A stretch of DNA of 64,000 bases, taken from positions 1 to 64,000 of the forward strand of contig KE159538.1 in assembly GCA_000403215.2 (NCBI GenBank), given 5' to 3'. The translations under genes and the position numbers were made by a program. The notes under the pieces are model-generated. The model was not told the DNA's origin and did no database searches. It saw only the letters and a list, made by a program, of their open reading frames with translations. Shown one piece after another: positions 18,727-28,900 of the stretch (position 1 is the stretch's first letter; each line of letters opens with the position of its first letter). This DNA comes from Lachnospiraceae bacterium A4 (lineage in GTDB: Bacteria > Bacillota > Clostridia > Lachnospirales > Lachnospiraceae).

Positions 18727-19389
18727 TTACTCTATATTTTCAAGTATTTCAAGACTTTTAAAATTTTTGTCCATCACTCTTTTGCACATTCTCCTGCTGT
18801 AAAGTCCTAATTCCTGCAATACTTCCGTCTTTACATGAAATGAATAAAGCTTCTCGACAGGCGTTCTCATTATGTAATCAATTGTGAATGCCGTTGACTC
18901 CATCAGCGTATTTTCTGCTCCCAGTCCGGGAAACTCGCCGCTGAGCATGATGGACTTTAACTCAAATACATACCGCACCAGTTTGTTGTCAAAATTGGGC
19001 GCTGCCAGCGCGCGCAGTGACTGGTACAGAAGTTTGAGCATTTCAGTCTCATCATTGTTCTCTCTTGTGTAGTAATCACAGATTTCCAGAAAGTACATGC
19101 CATAGTAGGCGCCTGCAAAATCCTGCCGCAGCTCCTCAAAATAATTTGAGATATCCGCGTCCGACATCGTGTAGGCGTTTCTGCCTGCAAAGAGCTTGAA
19201 CTGCCCAAAAGAAAAAGGGTTGGTCGGTGCCATCAGCCTGTTGCCGGGCTTCCTAGAAGCCCGGGCAAAGGCTGAAATTTTCCCTCTCTCTTTTGTGAGG
19301 AGAACTACTCTTCTATCGTATTCTCCAATCGGTTCCGCTTTGATAATAATCCCTGTCAGTATTACAAAATCCTGCATCCCTGTACTCAT
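18727..19389 (-). CDS. recO: DNA repair protein RecO
   Basis: This 220-residue protein matches RecO of the RecFOR recombination-mediator pathway: an N-terminal OB fold beginning FVILTGIIIKAEPIGEYDRR, then a helical domain. RecO loads RecA on SSB-coated gapped DNA with RecR. The cysteine pairs that form a zinc finger in some RecO proteins are not apparent here. The start ATG at 19389 follows AGGAGAG. Upstream in-frame sequence is excluded because it runs through the preceding yqzL-like gene. Order era-yqzL-recO matches Bacillus and other Bacillota. Confidence 0.93.
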   Translation of the reverse strand: MSTGMQDFVILTGIIIKAEPIGEYDRRVVLLTKERGKISAFARASRKPGNRLMAPTNPFSFGQFKLFAGRNAYTMSDADISNYFEELRQDFAGAYYGMYFLEICDYYTRENNDETEMLKLLYQSLRALAAPNFDNKLVRYVFELKSIMLSGEFPGLGAENTLMESTAFTIDYIMRTPVEKLYSFHVKTEVLQELGLYSRRMCKRVMDKNFKSLEILENIE

Positions 19390-19501
19390 GTGTCTCTCCT
19401 GCCTTACTGTTGGCTTCTTCCATCTCAGGATGCCTTTTGTAAGCCAGATAATCGTGTACCTGTCCTGTCTGCATAAACCGGCTCCATCCATCCTCGTACA
19501 T
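19313..19501 (-). CDS. yqzL: YqzL-like small protein overlapping recO
   Basis: This 62-residue frame starts MYEDGWSRFMQTGQVHDYLA, which fits the YqzL pattern of Bacillus (Trp, Phe, QTG, then YL and a basic residue) encoded between era and recO. The position is the same here. The family is usually about 45-50 residues and of unknown function. The frame extends 77 bases into recO, whose ribosome site lies inside it; the conserved part ends before the overlap, so the tail is probably poorly conserved. The start ATG follows an AGGGACGA segment. Confidence rests on the motif and synteny. Confidence 0.7.
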   Translation of the reverse strand: MYEDGWSRFMQTGQVHDYLAYKRHPEMEEANSKAGETHEYRDAGFCNTDRDYYQSGTDWRIR

Positions 19502-19579
19502 TGCTCGTCCCTGTCCTTTCTGTATTGTGCACAGCGTCCACATTCATAGAGTGTGCTTATGGGACGATTTTATTCATTT

Positions 19580-20485
19580 TCACACTTCATTTTCTTTGGG
19601 ATCATACCCGAAATTCTTGATCAGAAAATCACTGTCACGCCAGTCCTTCTTCACCTTTACCCACAATTGAAGGTTCACATGCTGCTCTAATAAATCCTCA
19701 ATCTCAGCACGTGCCATTGACCCTATCTTCTTGAGCATCTGGCCGCCTTTTCCGATGATTATTCCCTTGTGCGAATCCCGCTCACAGATAATCGTCGCAT
19801 TGATGTCAACAAGCTTTTTGCCATATTTCATGGACTCGATCGTCACTGCCACGCCATGCGGAATCTCCTCATCAATGCTGCGAAGCACCTTCTCCCGGAT
19901 TAGCTCTGCCACAATCTGCCTTGTCGGCTGGTCTGTGATCGTATCCTCGTCATAAAATGCCGGTCCATACGGCAGATATTTCATAATCTGCGCGAGCAGC
20001 ACCCCGGTATTATCTTTTTTTAACGCCGATACCGGAACAATCTCCGCAAAGTCAAGCTGCTTTCTATAGAGATCTATATATCCGAGAAGCTGTTCTTTTT
20101 TGACGGTGTCTATTTTATTAATCACTAAAATAACAGGTGTTTTTATCTTCTTGAGCTGCTCGATAATATGCTGCTCGCCTGCGCCGATATAGTCTGTCGG
20201 CTCAACGAGCCACAAGATCACATCCACCTCCCGCAGACTGTGTTCTGCCACATTTACCATATAATCTCCGAGCTTGTTCTTCGCCTTATGGATTCCCGGT
20301 GTGTCCACAAAGACAATCTGTCCTTCCTCAGAGGTGTACACGGTCTGTATGCGATTTCTCGTTGTCTGTGGTTTCTTGGACGTAATCGCGATCTTCTGCC
20401 CGATCAGACAGTTCATCAATGTTGATTTTCCCACATTGGGTCTGCCGATTAATGCGGCAAAGCCTGACTTATGCGTTTCATTCAT
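19580..20485 (-). CDS. era: GTPase Era
   Basis: This 301-residue protein is the Era GTPase, which binds the 3' end of 16S rRNA and takes part in small-subunit assembly. It shows the P-loop GRPNVGKSTLMN, the switch II DTPG, the NKID guanine-specificity motif and, at the C-terminal end, a KH domain with GKGGQMLKKIG. Length and motif spacing are standard. The start follows AAAGGG, 37 bases after the M16 peptidase gene, and yqzL and recO follow, as in other Bacillota. Confidence 0.97.
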   Translation of the reverse strand: MNETHKSGFAALIGRPNVGKSTLMNCLIGQKIAITSKKPQTTRNRIQTVYTSEEGQIVFVDTPGIHKAKNKLGDYMVNVAEHSLREVDVILWLVEPTDYIGAGEQHIIEQLKKIKTPVILVINKIDTVKKEQLLGYIDLYRKQLDFAEIVPVSALKKDNTGVLLAQIMKYLPYGPAFYDEDTITDQPTRQIVAELIREKVLRSIDEEIPHGVAVTIESMKYGKKLVDINATIICERDSHKGIIIGKGGQMLKKIGSMARAEIEDLLEQHVNLQLWVKVKKDWRDSDFLIKNFGYDPKENEV

Positions 20486-20522
20486 CTTGTTTATCCCTTT
20501 TTATCCTTTATATTTCCGCAAT

Positions 20523-23450
20523 TCAGTGAAACAGATTTTCCACCTTCATAAACAATTCCTTATTTTCCGCGATCTTCTGCCCGTTGCCCACCACACAGAC
20601 AGCCTCCTCTTCCATGACCGCATCGAGATAACCAGCCAGCCTTCGGATATCCTCTTGACTGCATGAGAGAACCTCATCGCGCTCACGCTGCACCTGTGCA
20701 AAGTCAAGGTTGGTCAGATATGCGCCTAAGGAACGGCTGCCCTTGACAACCGGCGTCATCGGTACGTCCATGTCACTGACAGCGCCGATAATATATTTTG
20801 TCATCGTGCGTTCGTCGGCATGAAATTCTCTTAAATAATCGCCTGTTTTCTCAAAAATGTCAACTGTTTTTTTAAGATTGGGGTCTCTGTACGACACAAG
20901 ATAGCTGTCGCCAGTCCTGCCAAAATTACACATGATGCCGTATGCACCGCCCTTCACACGCACATTAATCCAGAGATAATCGTAGCGCAGCATCACTTTT
21001 AACACCCTGAGCGCACCTGTGTACGCATAGTCTGTATTGTGCATATAGTTTCCTGCCTTGCACACATACTGAATCTGCGCAGAGGTCGAGAAGGCTTCAT
21101 TTTTCTTCACCGTGGCGATCTCAAAACGCTCTTTTTTCACAGGCGTCGTAAAAAGTTTTGCCTTCATCGGCGGCACCAGCTCTTTGATGCGCTCAAAGCC
21201 GTCCTCGGTGGCAGTCATATCAACCATCAGATTTTCCGGACGGAAGATACATTTTGCCAGCTCTTGCAGCTTTGCAATCAGCGCACTCTTGCTGGCGTCA
21301 AAATCCTCAGTAAGCTTCTCAAGCATACGGTAGCAGGGCAGGCCATTCACAAGTTCTGACGCTGCTGCCGTCTCACTAAAGTACGACATCGCCCGCACTG
21401 CCGCAAAGGAATGCCCCGAAGAAAGCATATTGCCCTGCATGATTGATTTTAACTCCTCGAGAATCTCGAGAATCCTGTCCTCGTCCTCAAATTTCGAGGC
21501 AGTCATAATCTCTGTCATCAGCTCAAATGCCGCAGGCAGCTCATCATACATTGCTTTTGTCTTGATTTCGAAGGTAAGTTTGTATTCATCTAATTTCTTT
21601 GCATTCACATACGTGTTGACACTGCTTACAATATCCCCTGTATGAATATTAATCTCATTGCAGAGCTCTCCATAGCTGTATTTATCCGTATCAATATATC
21701 CTAATACATTCTTGAGAATACCGATATACGAAAACAGCTCTTTTGGAATATTGGCGGCATCAAAGATAAACTTGATATAACCAATTCCGTTTGTCTGGAT
21801 ATCATGGAACAGTACTTTTGTATCCCCGATGCTCCGGACTTCATTGACGAAATCCTCCGCCTCTTTTTTCATGTCCTCGCGCTTTAGCATCGGTATCAGG
21901 GCAAGTTTTTCCGGCGTATCCTCCTCTTCCTGATAAGCGCGCAGCGCCTTTGTGTCTGCTACAATCTGTGCAAGCTCCTCCTCTGACAGTCCTGCCTTAT
22001 ACGCCGCAAGGCTGTCTGCAAGTTCTTTCTCGTCCTTTGCAGTAAGCCCCTCTTTGGGCGCCACCACCAGAATTGACTTGTGCTGGTTCTCGATCAGATA
22101 CTTTTCGATCAGTTTTTCATAGTAATCGGTGTTTATTTTTTCTTTTAAATCCTTGAAAATCTCAATTGCCTCGATCATGTCAAACGGCATACGGTCATCA
22201 TACAGCCACGAATCAAGCATCTGCAAGCCGTACATCAGCCCCTTGGGATAGGAGCCAAAATCCGCCTCCCTGTACCGGAACTCATAGTAATTCAGGCCTG
22301 CCAGCAGGGATTTCTTGTCAATTCCCTCTTTTACAATACGGGCAAGCTCCTCCTCAATGGTCTGGACAAATTCTTCTTTTTGAGAAGCGTTCGCATTCTT
22401 AGCCACAATCGAAAAATACGGCTGGTAAATCCCGTTATTGTACACAGAATATACTTCTGTACCTATATTTTTGTGAATCAATGCCAGCTTCAGCGGCGCG
22501 GCTGAGGCAGAGCACAGCGCATACTCCAGAATCTCCATCGCATAATACAGTTCTTTGTCGAGGCTTGTCCCCACAACTGTATTGTACGAAAGATACGTGT
22601 TATCCTCTAAAGACTCTCCCTCCATAATTGGATATTCTTTGGAAGTCTCCACCGGCTTCTCAAACGCCGCCTGCGTCCTTAACGCGGAATCAATCTCTAG
22701 TTTGTCAAACTGGCTCAGATAATGCGCATCTATCCATTCCAGCTTCTCCGCCATATCCATATTGCCGTACAGATAGAGATAGCTGTTTGACGGATGGTAA
22801 TATCTTCTGTGAAAATCAAGGAACTGCTCATAGGAAAGCGTCGGAATCACCTTGGGGTCTCCGCCAGACTCCACCCCGTAAGGCGTATCAGGATACAGCG
22901 AATTGACAACTTCCCTGTCGTGCACCTCGTCCGGCGATGAGAACGCCCCTTTCATCTCATTGTAGACAACACCGTTTAAGGTGAGCGGGCTGTCTGCGTC
23001 CTCCATCTCATAATGCCAGCCCTCCTGCTGGAAAATCTTCTTTTCATGATAGATATTGGGATAAAACACTGCATCGAGATACACATGCATCAGATTCTGG
23101 AAATCCTTATCATTGCAGCTTGCAACCGGGTAGACAGTCTTGTCGCTGTATGTCATGGCGTTGAGAAAGGTGTTGAGAGACCCCTTCACAAGCTCTACAA
23201 ACGGGTCCTTGACTGGAAAATCCTTCGAGCCGCACAACACGGTATGCTCTACAATATGCGGCACGCCCGTCGAATCTGTGGGCGGTGTGCGGAAACCAAT
23301 ATAAAATACTTTGTTCTCATCATCGTTGCTTAACAGCGCAACCCTTGCCCCCGTCTTTTTGTGCTGTAAAAGCCAGCTCATCGCACCGATGTCGTCGATC
23401 TGCCTTTTCTCAATTACCTCATAAGCTGTCAAATCTTCAATTTTTTTCAT
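20523..23450 (-). CDS. Insulinase-family (M16C) metallopeptidase
   Basis: This 975-residue protein is a presequence-protease (PreP)-like M16C peptidase made of four related domains in one chain. The inverted zinc motif H65-I-V-E-H69 lies in the first domain, followed by a GSKDFPVKDPF segment and, about 80 residues later, the third zinc ligand glutamate. Such enzymes degrade short peptides inside a closed chamber. The protein has no signal peptide, so it acts in the cytoplasm. It lies between the 141-residue unknown and era with gaps of 37-38 bases, so it belongs to the same transcription block. Confidence 0.93.
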   Translation of the reverse strand: MKKIEDLTAYEVIEKRQIDDIGAMSWLLQHKKTGARVALLSNDDENKVFYIGFRTPPTDSTGVPHIVEHTVLCGSKDFPVKDPFVELVKGSLNTFLNAMTYSDKTVYPVASCNDKDFQNLMHVYLDAVFYPNIYHEKKIFQQEGWHYEMEDADSPLTLNGVVYNEMKGAFSSPDEVHDREVVNSLYPDTPYGVESGGDPKVIPTLSYEQFLDFHRRYYHPSNSYLYLYGNMDMAEKLEWIDAHYLSQFDKLEIDSALRTQAAFEKPVETSKEYPIMEGESLEDNTYLSYNTVVGTSLDKELYYAMEILEYALCSASAAPLKLALIHKNIGTEVYSVYNNGIYQPYFSIVAKNANASQKEEFVQTIEEELARIVKEGIDKKSLLAGLNYYEFRYREADFGSYPKGLMYGLQMLDSWLYDDRMPFDMIEAIEIFKDLKEKINTDYYEKLIEKYLIENQHKSILVVAPKEGLTAKDEKELADSLAAYKAGLSEEELAQIVADTKALRAYQEEEDTPEKLALIPMLKREDMKKEAEDFVNEVRSIGDTKVLFHDIQTNGIGYIKFIFDAANIPKELFSYIGILKNVLGYIDTDKYSYGELCNEINIHTGDIVSSVNTYVNAKKLDEYKLTFEIKTKAMYDELPAAFELMTEIMTASKFEDEDRILEILEELKSIMQGNMLSSGHSFAAVRAMSYFSETAAASELVNGLPCYRMLEKLTEDFDASKSALIAKLQELAKCIFRPENLMVDMTATEDGFERIKELVPPMKAKLFTTPVKKERFEIATVKKNEAFSTSAQIQYVCKAGNYMHNTDYAYTGALRVLKVMLRYDYLWINVRVKGGAYGIMCNFGRTGDSYLVSYRDPNLKKTVDIFEKTGDYLREFHADERTMTKYIIGAVSDMDVPMTPVVKGSRSLGAYLTNLDFAQVQRERDEVLSCSQEDIRRLAGYLDAVMEEEAVCVVGNGQKIAENKELFMKVENLFH

Positions 23451-23488
23451 CTAAGAAATCCTTCCTTTTTCTATATTAATTTTTTAAT

Positions 23489-23914
23489 TCAGATGCTAAG
23501 TACCATCAGTGCAAGTTTTGAAATCGAAAAATCTTCGATCATCACGTCCTCCTGTGCTGCCAGAGCACGGTATTCCCTGCAAAACTGATGGAGTGGGCAG
23601 GACTTGTGCAGCCATTTCTCTTTGATTTTGCCGCCAAAGCCCTTTTTCTGCACTTTATAACAAATCCGCACTGTCAATTTCAACTGTTCATAAATGTGGT
23701 AGGAAAACGCGCTGTCTGAGATTGTCATAAGATGCTCTGCCATTTTTTTGTCTAAATCTGTATCACGTGCAATATGGGCACTGAGCACCGCCTTGAACTT
23801 AAACGGCACATCTTCCCTGTCCATCATCTCCGCATAGGTCAGCTCCCTGCCAAAATAGATAGTATTTGTATCCTGAAGCACATATTTAAAATCATCATTA
23901 TTCTGTATTTCCAT
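23489..23914 (-). CDS. Uncharacterised 141-residue protein
   Basis: I do not recognise this family. The product is soluble, has no signal peptide or membrane segment, and is mixed charged with two cysteines in CPLHQFCREY (about residues 106-115), a short pattern that could bind metal or be structural. The start follows GGGAGACG. It lies 9 bases after the sigma-like gene and 38 before the M16 peptidase gene, so it is co-transcribed with both. The tight coupling to the sigma-like gene makes a functional link the first thing to test. Confidence 0.75.
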   Translation of the reverse strand: MEIQNNDDFKYVLQDTNTIYFGRELTYAEMMDREDVPFKFKAVLSAHIARDTDLDKKMAEHLMTISDSAFSYHIYEQLKLTVRICYKVQKKGFGGKIKEKWLHKSCPLHQFCREYRALAAQEDVMIEDFSISKLALMVLSI

Positions 23915-23923
23915 GCCGTCTCC

Positions 23924-24661
23924 CTAAAGCGCCATATACTCAATACGGTTTGCGGCAAACTCCGCCGCCTCCCGCACTTCCTCCTCCGAGATGCCAAGCT
24001 CCTGCGCGACCTCCTGCACGGTCACTTTCCGAAGGAGACTGTCATAGAGCTCGTGCGCCTTGTCGTTCACATCATTGACCCTGCCAAGCACATTCTCGTC
24101 AAACTGCCGGTTCTCAGAATCCTCACTGATGAGATCCTCCATCGCATTCATAATCATTCTAACAATAAAGCCCTCCACCTCGTCAAGCCCTTCCACACAG
24201 TCCAGCATCGTCACCGCCGAAGCTGCCGCGACATTGCCCTCTCCGATGAGGTCCTCCACAAGCGCCCCCTGTCCTGCGTAGAGCTTGGAAATTTCTACCA
24301 CCTGCGGCAGATAAATCTCCACAAGCTTTGACTGCGCACCGCCGTCTCCTGCCAGCGCAGACATCATCACAGCACGCTTTTCTCCGTCCGATACAGGCGG
24401 CAGCGCCTCCAGCTCCTTCAAATACATTTCGAGAAAATTGACATCGTCCCCGGAGAGCTGCTCTGCGGTATCCTTCGGCTCATCAATACCAATATGATGA
24501 CTGCGAAAATAATCCTGTACCAGCGCCAGTTGTTCTTCTCCGAGCTGCCACTGCGCAAAAGCCTCATCAAGCTGCCCGCCTGTCAGCATGTTGCCCTGTA
24601 ATCTCGCAGTATCCTTTAACTCCTCAAGCGCCTGCGCAAAATTTGCATGATTGAACTCCAT
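23924..24661 (-). CDS. Sigma-70-like protein lacking promoter-melting and region 4 parts
   Basis: This 245-residue protein aligns by eye with primary sigma factors in order: a region 1.1-like helical part (about 8-60), region 1.2 (MYLKELEALPPVSDGEK, 79-95), regions 2.1-2.2 (LVEIYLPQVVEISKLYAG and DLIGEGN, 113-143), and a region 3-like segment (VTVQEVAQELGISEEEVRE, 213-231). The aromatic residues of regions 2.3-2.4 that melt and read the -10 element are replaced by residues such as Glu, Val and Ile, and region 4 is missing. Core RNA polymerase binding may be kept while promoter recognition is lost. The start at 24661 follows AGGGGAAGCAGG; the frame upstream overlaps the rhomboid-like gene. Confidence 0.75.
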   Translation of the reverse strand: MEFNHANFAQALEELKDTARLQGNMLTGGQLDEAFAQWQLGEEQLALVQDYFRSHHIGIDEPKDTAEQLSGDDVNFLEMYLKELEALPPVSDGEKRAVMMSALAGDGGAQSKLVEIYLPQVVEISKLYAGQGALVEDLIGEGNVAAASAVTMLDCVEGLDEVEGFIVRMIMNAMEDLISEDSENRQFDENVLGRVNDVNDKAHELYDSLLRKVTVQEVAQELGISEEEVREAAEFAANRIEYMAL

Positions 24662-24681
24662 ACCTGCCTGCTTCCCCTTCC

Positions 24682-25569
24682 TCATTGAACATGTGTATGT
24701 GTGAAAAGATGATCCTGACAATACTCATAATTTCCATTACATTTTGAGCAGAACCGAAATTCTGCCTCTGGATTGTCCTCGCTGTTCTTGCCGCAGATAG
24801 CGCACTTGTGCTTTGCGACACTCATCGGCTTTGCCCGCTTGATTTCCCTGTTGTAATCATGCCGTCTCTTCACCTGCTGCGGTGAGAACCGCATCCCAAT
24901 CCCGCTGCTGCGCATCATCATGAAAAACAGGACAAAATTCAACAAAGATGCACCAATGACAATCTTGCCGACAATATCCCTCTGTAAAAACTGCACACCC
25001 AACAGAATTGCATAGGCAATCCCCATCCACTTTACCTTGATTGGGATAATAAACATCAGCAAAACCTGTACATCTGGAAATGTCGCTGCAAACCCCAAAA
25101 AGATTGACATATTCACAAAATAAGTGCTAAAGCTGCCTGACACCATCCTAAAATAATTCTCTGTCCCATACTGAATCGTCCGCACATCATAAGAATATCC
25201 CCCCGGCACATAACTGATGCCCATGACCAAAAAGCTTCCGATAATTGTAAAGAGCATTCCCATCAGGAGATATACATTATAGTAAAACGTCCCCCATGTC
25301 CGTTCAAGACTCGTCCCCACTGAATAGTAAAACATCAGCATCACGATCGTAAATAAATCCAGCCTTGACGGCGGTATGATAATCCATGTGACAAGCCGCC
25401 AAATCTGACCATGCAGTATCAGATAGGGATTTAATGTCAGAAAATCCAACGCTGCCGGACTGACAAACAACAGCACATACCCCAAAATATATCCCATGAT
25501 CAGATATAAAGAAAGATTGGGTATTGCGTATTTTCCAAACTTCCGCTCCATTTTATTCAGAAAATTCAT
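24682..25569 (-). CDS. Rhomboid-like membrane protein with C-terminal zinc ribbon
   Basis: This 295-residue protein has about six membrane segments spaced as in rhomboid-superfamily proteins: an early LYLIMGYILGYVLLFVSP, a WRLVTWIIIPP segment, and YSVGTSLERTWGTFYYN at about 81-97, which matches the rhomboid L1-TM2 border. The catalytic GxSG serine and the later histidine are not seen, so it is probably an inactive member. The C-terminal tail (about 253-295) has CAICGK and FCSKC pairs, a likely zinc ribbon. The start follows GGAAGG. It heads the block that leads into the sigma-like gene, 20 bases downstream. Confidence 0.75.
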   Translation of the reverse strand: MNFLNKMERKFGKYAIPNLSLYLIMGYILGYVLLFVSPAALDFLTLNPYLILHGQIWRLVTWIIIPPSRLDLFTIVMLMFYYSVGTSLERTWGTFYYNVYLLMGMLFTIIGSFLVMGISYVPGGYSYDVRTIQYGTENYFRMVSGSFSTYFVNMSIFLGFAATFPDVQVLLMFIIPIKVKWMGIAYAILLGVQFLQRDIVGKIVIGASLLNFVLFFMMMRSSGIGMRFSPQQVKRRHDYNREIKRAKPMSVAKHKCAICGKNSEDNPEAEFRFCSKCNGNYEYCQDHLFTHTHVQ

Positions 25570-25953
25570 ATTTTACCTTCCTGCCTTTCACCTTTAAAAT
25601 TCACTTGTCTATCCAGTATATCATTGACAACAAAAAATGTAAACCAATCTAAATTTAACCAATGGAAAAATAATACTTTTTTTAGATTTACAGTATTATT
25701 TTCGCCAGTTTCTTCATACATATATACCAATTTCACAGTTCTCTTTAAAAGATTTCGTTAAATTTTTCCAAAAAAGTATAAAGTTTTCACGAACTTTTAA
25801 TCAAGTGGTTTATTGCGTTTTGAAAGACACTGTCGTATAATAGCAAATGTATGTTAAACCCGTCGAGTAAATATTGTTTTTATTTTTCATATAATATAGA
25901 AACTATTTTATTTCAACCATAAAATAGATCTACAGAAAGGCATGGTTATTTAC
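25570..25953. other. Divergent intergenic region between rhomboid-like gene and activase gene
   Basis: This AT-rich 384-base spacer holds no credible reading frame. It contains the plus-strand promoter described at 25813-25841 and must also contain the minus-strand promoter of the rhomboid-like block, for which I see several AT-rich candidates but none that stands out. No hairpin or repeat was noticed. Confidence 0.6.
25813..25841 (+). promoter_or_regulatory. Promoter of the activase-type gene
   Basis: TTGCGT (25813-25818) and a consensus TATAAT (25836-25841) are separated by 17 bases. The leader to the start codon is about 105 bases. Confidence 0.6.
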
Positions 25954-28900
25954 ATGAATAAAAAAAATAAAGAGTTCTATACACTCGGAATTGATATCGG
26001 ATCTACCACGGTAAAGGTTGCGATCTTAGACGCAGGACACAAGCTGCTCTTCTCCGACTACAAGCGCCATTACGCCAATATCCGCGAGACGCTTTCCTCT
26101 CTTTTACAGGACGCATATGCAAAGCTTGGGAACCTGACTCTCCATCCGATGATAACCGGTTCCGGCGGACTGACGCTTGCGAACCACTTAGGCGTACCGT
26201 TTGTGCAGGAGGTTATCGCTGTGTCCACCTCCCTGCAAGAGCTTGCCCCCAAGACAGATGTCGCAATCGAGCTTGGCGGGGAAGATGCCAAGATCATCTA
26301 CTTCGAGGGCGGCAATGTGGAGCAGCGCATGAACGGGATCTGTGCCGGCGGTACAGGTTCTTTTATCGACCAGATGGCTTCCCTGATACAGACCGATGCA
26401 TCTGGCCTGAACGAATACGCCAAAAATTATCAATCGCTCTATACGATCGCGGCGCGCTGCGGCGTGTTTGCCAAGACAGATATCCAGCCGCTGATCAACG
26501 AAGGTGCTACCAAGGAGGATTTGTCGGCTTCGATTTTTCAGGCAGTGGTCAACCAGACCATCAGCGGACTTGCCTGCGGTAAACCAATCCGCGGCCATGT
26601 GGCATTTTTGGGCGGACCGCTGCATTTCCTCTCCGAGCTGAAAACTGCATTTATCCGTACTTTAAAGCTTGATGAAGAACACATTATCGACACTGCCAAC
26701 TCGCATCTTTTCGCGGCGATTGGTTCAGCACTCAATGCCAAGAGCGATGTCCAGTTCTCGATGTCTGAGATGGTGGATAAGCTCTCCTCTGATATCAAGA
26801 TGGAGTTTGAGGTCGCGCGCATGGACCCGCTGTTTGCCGACGAGGCGGAATACGATGCCTTCCAGTCCAGACATGGCTCATATCATGTCAAAAATGCAAA
26901 GCTTCGTGACTATCATGGCAAATGCTTTCTGGGCATCGACGCCGGCTCGACCACCACGAAGATTGCCGTCGTCTCAGAGGACGGCACACTGCTCTATTCA
27001 TTTTATAGCAGCAACAACGGCAGTCCCATAAACACTGCCATCGCCTCCATTCAGGAAATCTACAGCCTGCTGCCCGATGATGCCGCCATCGTTCACTCCT
27101 GCTCGACAGGATACGGCGAGGCACTGTTCAAAGCGGCGTTTATGCTTGACGAGGGCGAGGTTGAGACTGTGGCACACTACTATGCCGCTGCCTTCTTCAA
27201 CCCCAATGTAGACTGTATTATTGATATCGGCGGTCAGGACATGAAATGTATCAAGATCAAAAACCAGACGGTAGATTCCGTACAGCTCAACGAGGCTTGT
27301 TCCTCCGGCTGCGGCTCCTTTATCGAGACTTTTGCAAAATCCTTGAATTACAGTGTACAGGATTTCGCGAAGGCAGCGCTCTTTGCCAAACATCCGATTG
27401 ATCTTGGCACGCGCTGCACAGTATTTATGAACTCGAAGGTAAAGCAGGCACAGAAGGAAGGGGCAGAAGTTTCCGACATCTCCGCCGGTCTTGCTTACTC
27501 TGTCATCAAAAATGCGCTGTTCAAAGTCATCAAAGTCTCTGACGCCAGCGAGCTTGGCAAAAATATTGTCGTGCAGGGCGGAACGTTCTACAATGATGCC
27601 GTACTGCGCAGTTTTGAAAAAATAGCGGGCTGTGAAGTCATCCGCCCTGATATCGCAGGCATTATGGGCGCGTTTGGCGCCGCGTTGATTGCAAGAGAAC
27701 GCTATCAAGCCGCACCGGAAAAATCGACAACCATGCTAAGCATTGACCAGATTAACGCCCTTGCATTCACGACCTCGCTGGTAAAATGCAAAGGGTGTAC
27801 CAACTCCTGCCGCCTGACTGTCAACAAATTTTCGGACGGCAGAAGCTACATATCCGGCAACCGCTGCGAGCGCGGTCTCGGAAAAGCCAAGACAGAGAAC
27901 GACATTCCAAACCTGTTTGCGTACAAGCTGGAAAGACTGTTCTCCTATGTGCCGCTCCCGGAGGTTGAGGCAGTGCGCGGACGCGTCGGCATTCCAAGAG
28001 TCCTGAACATGTACGAGAACTATCCTTTCTGGTTTACGTTCTTTACCAAGCTCAAATATCAGGTAGTGCTCTCACCGCTGTCAAACAGAAAGATTTACGA
28101 GATGGGCATCGAGTCTATCCCGAGCGAATCCGAGTGCTATCCTGCCAAGCTGGCGCATGGCCACGTGGAATGGCTCATCAAGCAGAATGTGGACTTTATC
28201 TTCTATCCTGCGCTGTTTTATGAGCGGAACGAGTTTGATGAGGCAAACAACCACTACAACTGTCCGATTGTAACATCTTATTCCGAGAATATCAAGAACA
28301 ACGTGGAAGCCATCGGACGCGGTGAGGTCATTTTCAAGAATCCGTTTATGTCCTTTAGCAAACCAGCCTTGATTTTGCAGTCACTGGAAAAAGAATTTCC
28401 CGAGCTTCCAGCCGCAGAGTTAAAGGAGGCAGTCAACGCAGCATGGAAAGAGCTGGATGCGGTTCGCAGCGACATGTACAAAAAGGGCGAGGAGGTCCTC
28501 GCATACCTTGAGAAAAATCATGCGCGCGGTATCGTGCTTGCAGGTCGTCCATACCATCTTGACCCGGAAATTAACCACGGCATTCCAGAGCTCATTAATT
28601 CCTACGGCATCGCTGTGCTTACAGAAGATGCGGTATCGCACTTGGCAAAGCCGGAACGTCCGCTGATCGTATCCGATCAATGGATGTACCATTCGAGGCT
28701 TTATGCCGCTGCAAGCTATGTCAAGACGCGCGATGATTTGGACTTAATCCAGCTCAATTCGTTTGGCTGCGGACTGGACGCTGTGACGACCGATCAGGTC
28801 AATGATATATTGACCAATTCAGGCAAGATTTATACCTGCCTGAAAATAGATGAAGTGAACAATCTCGGTGCGGCGCGCATCCGTATCCGTTCCCTGCTCT

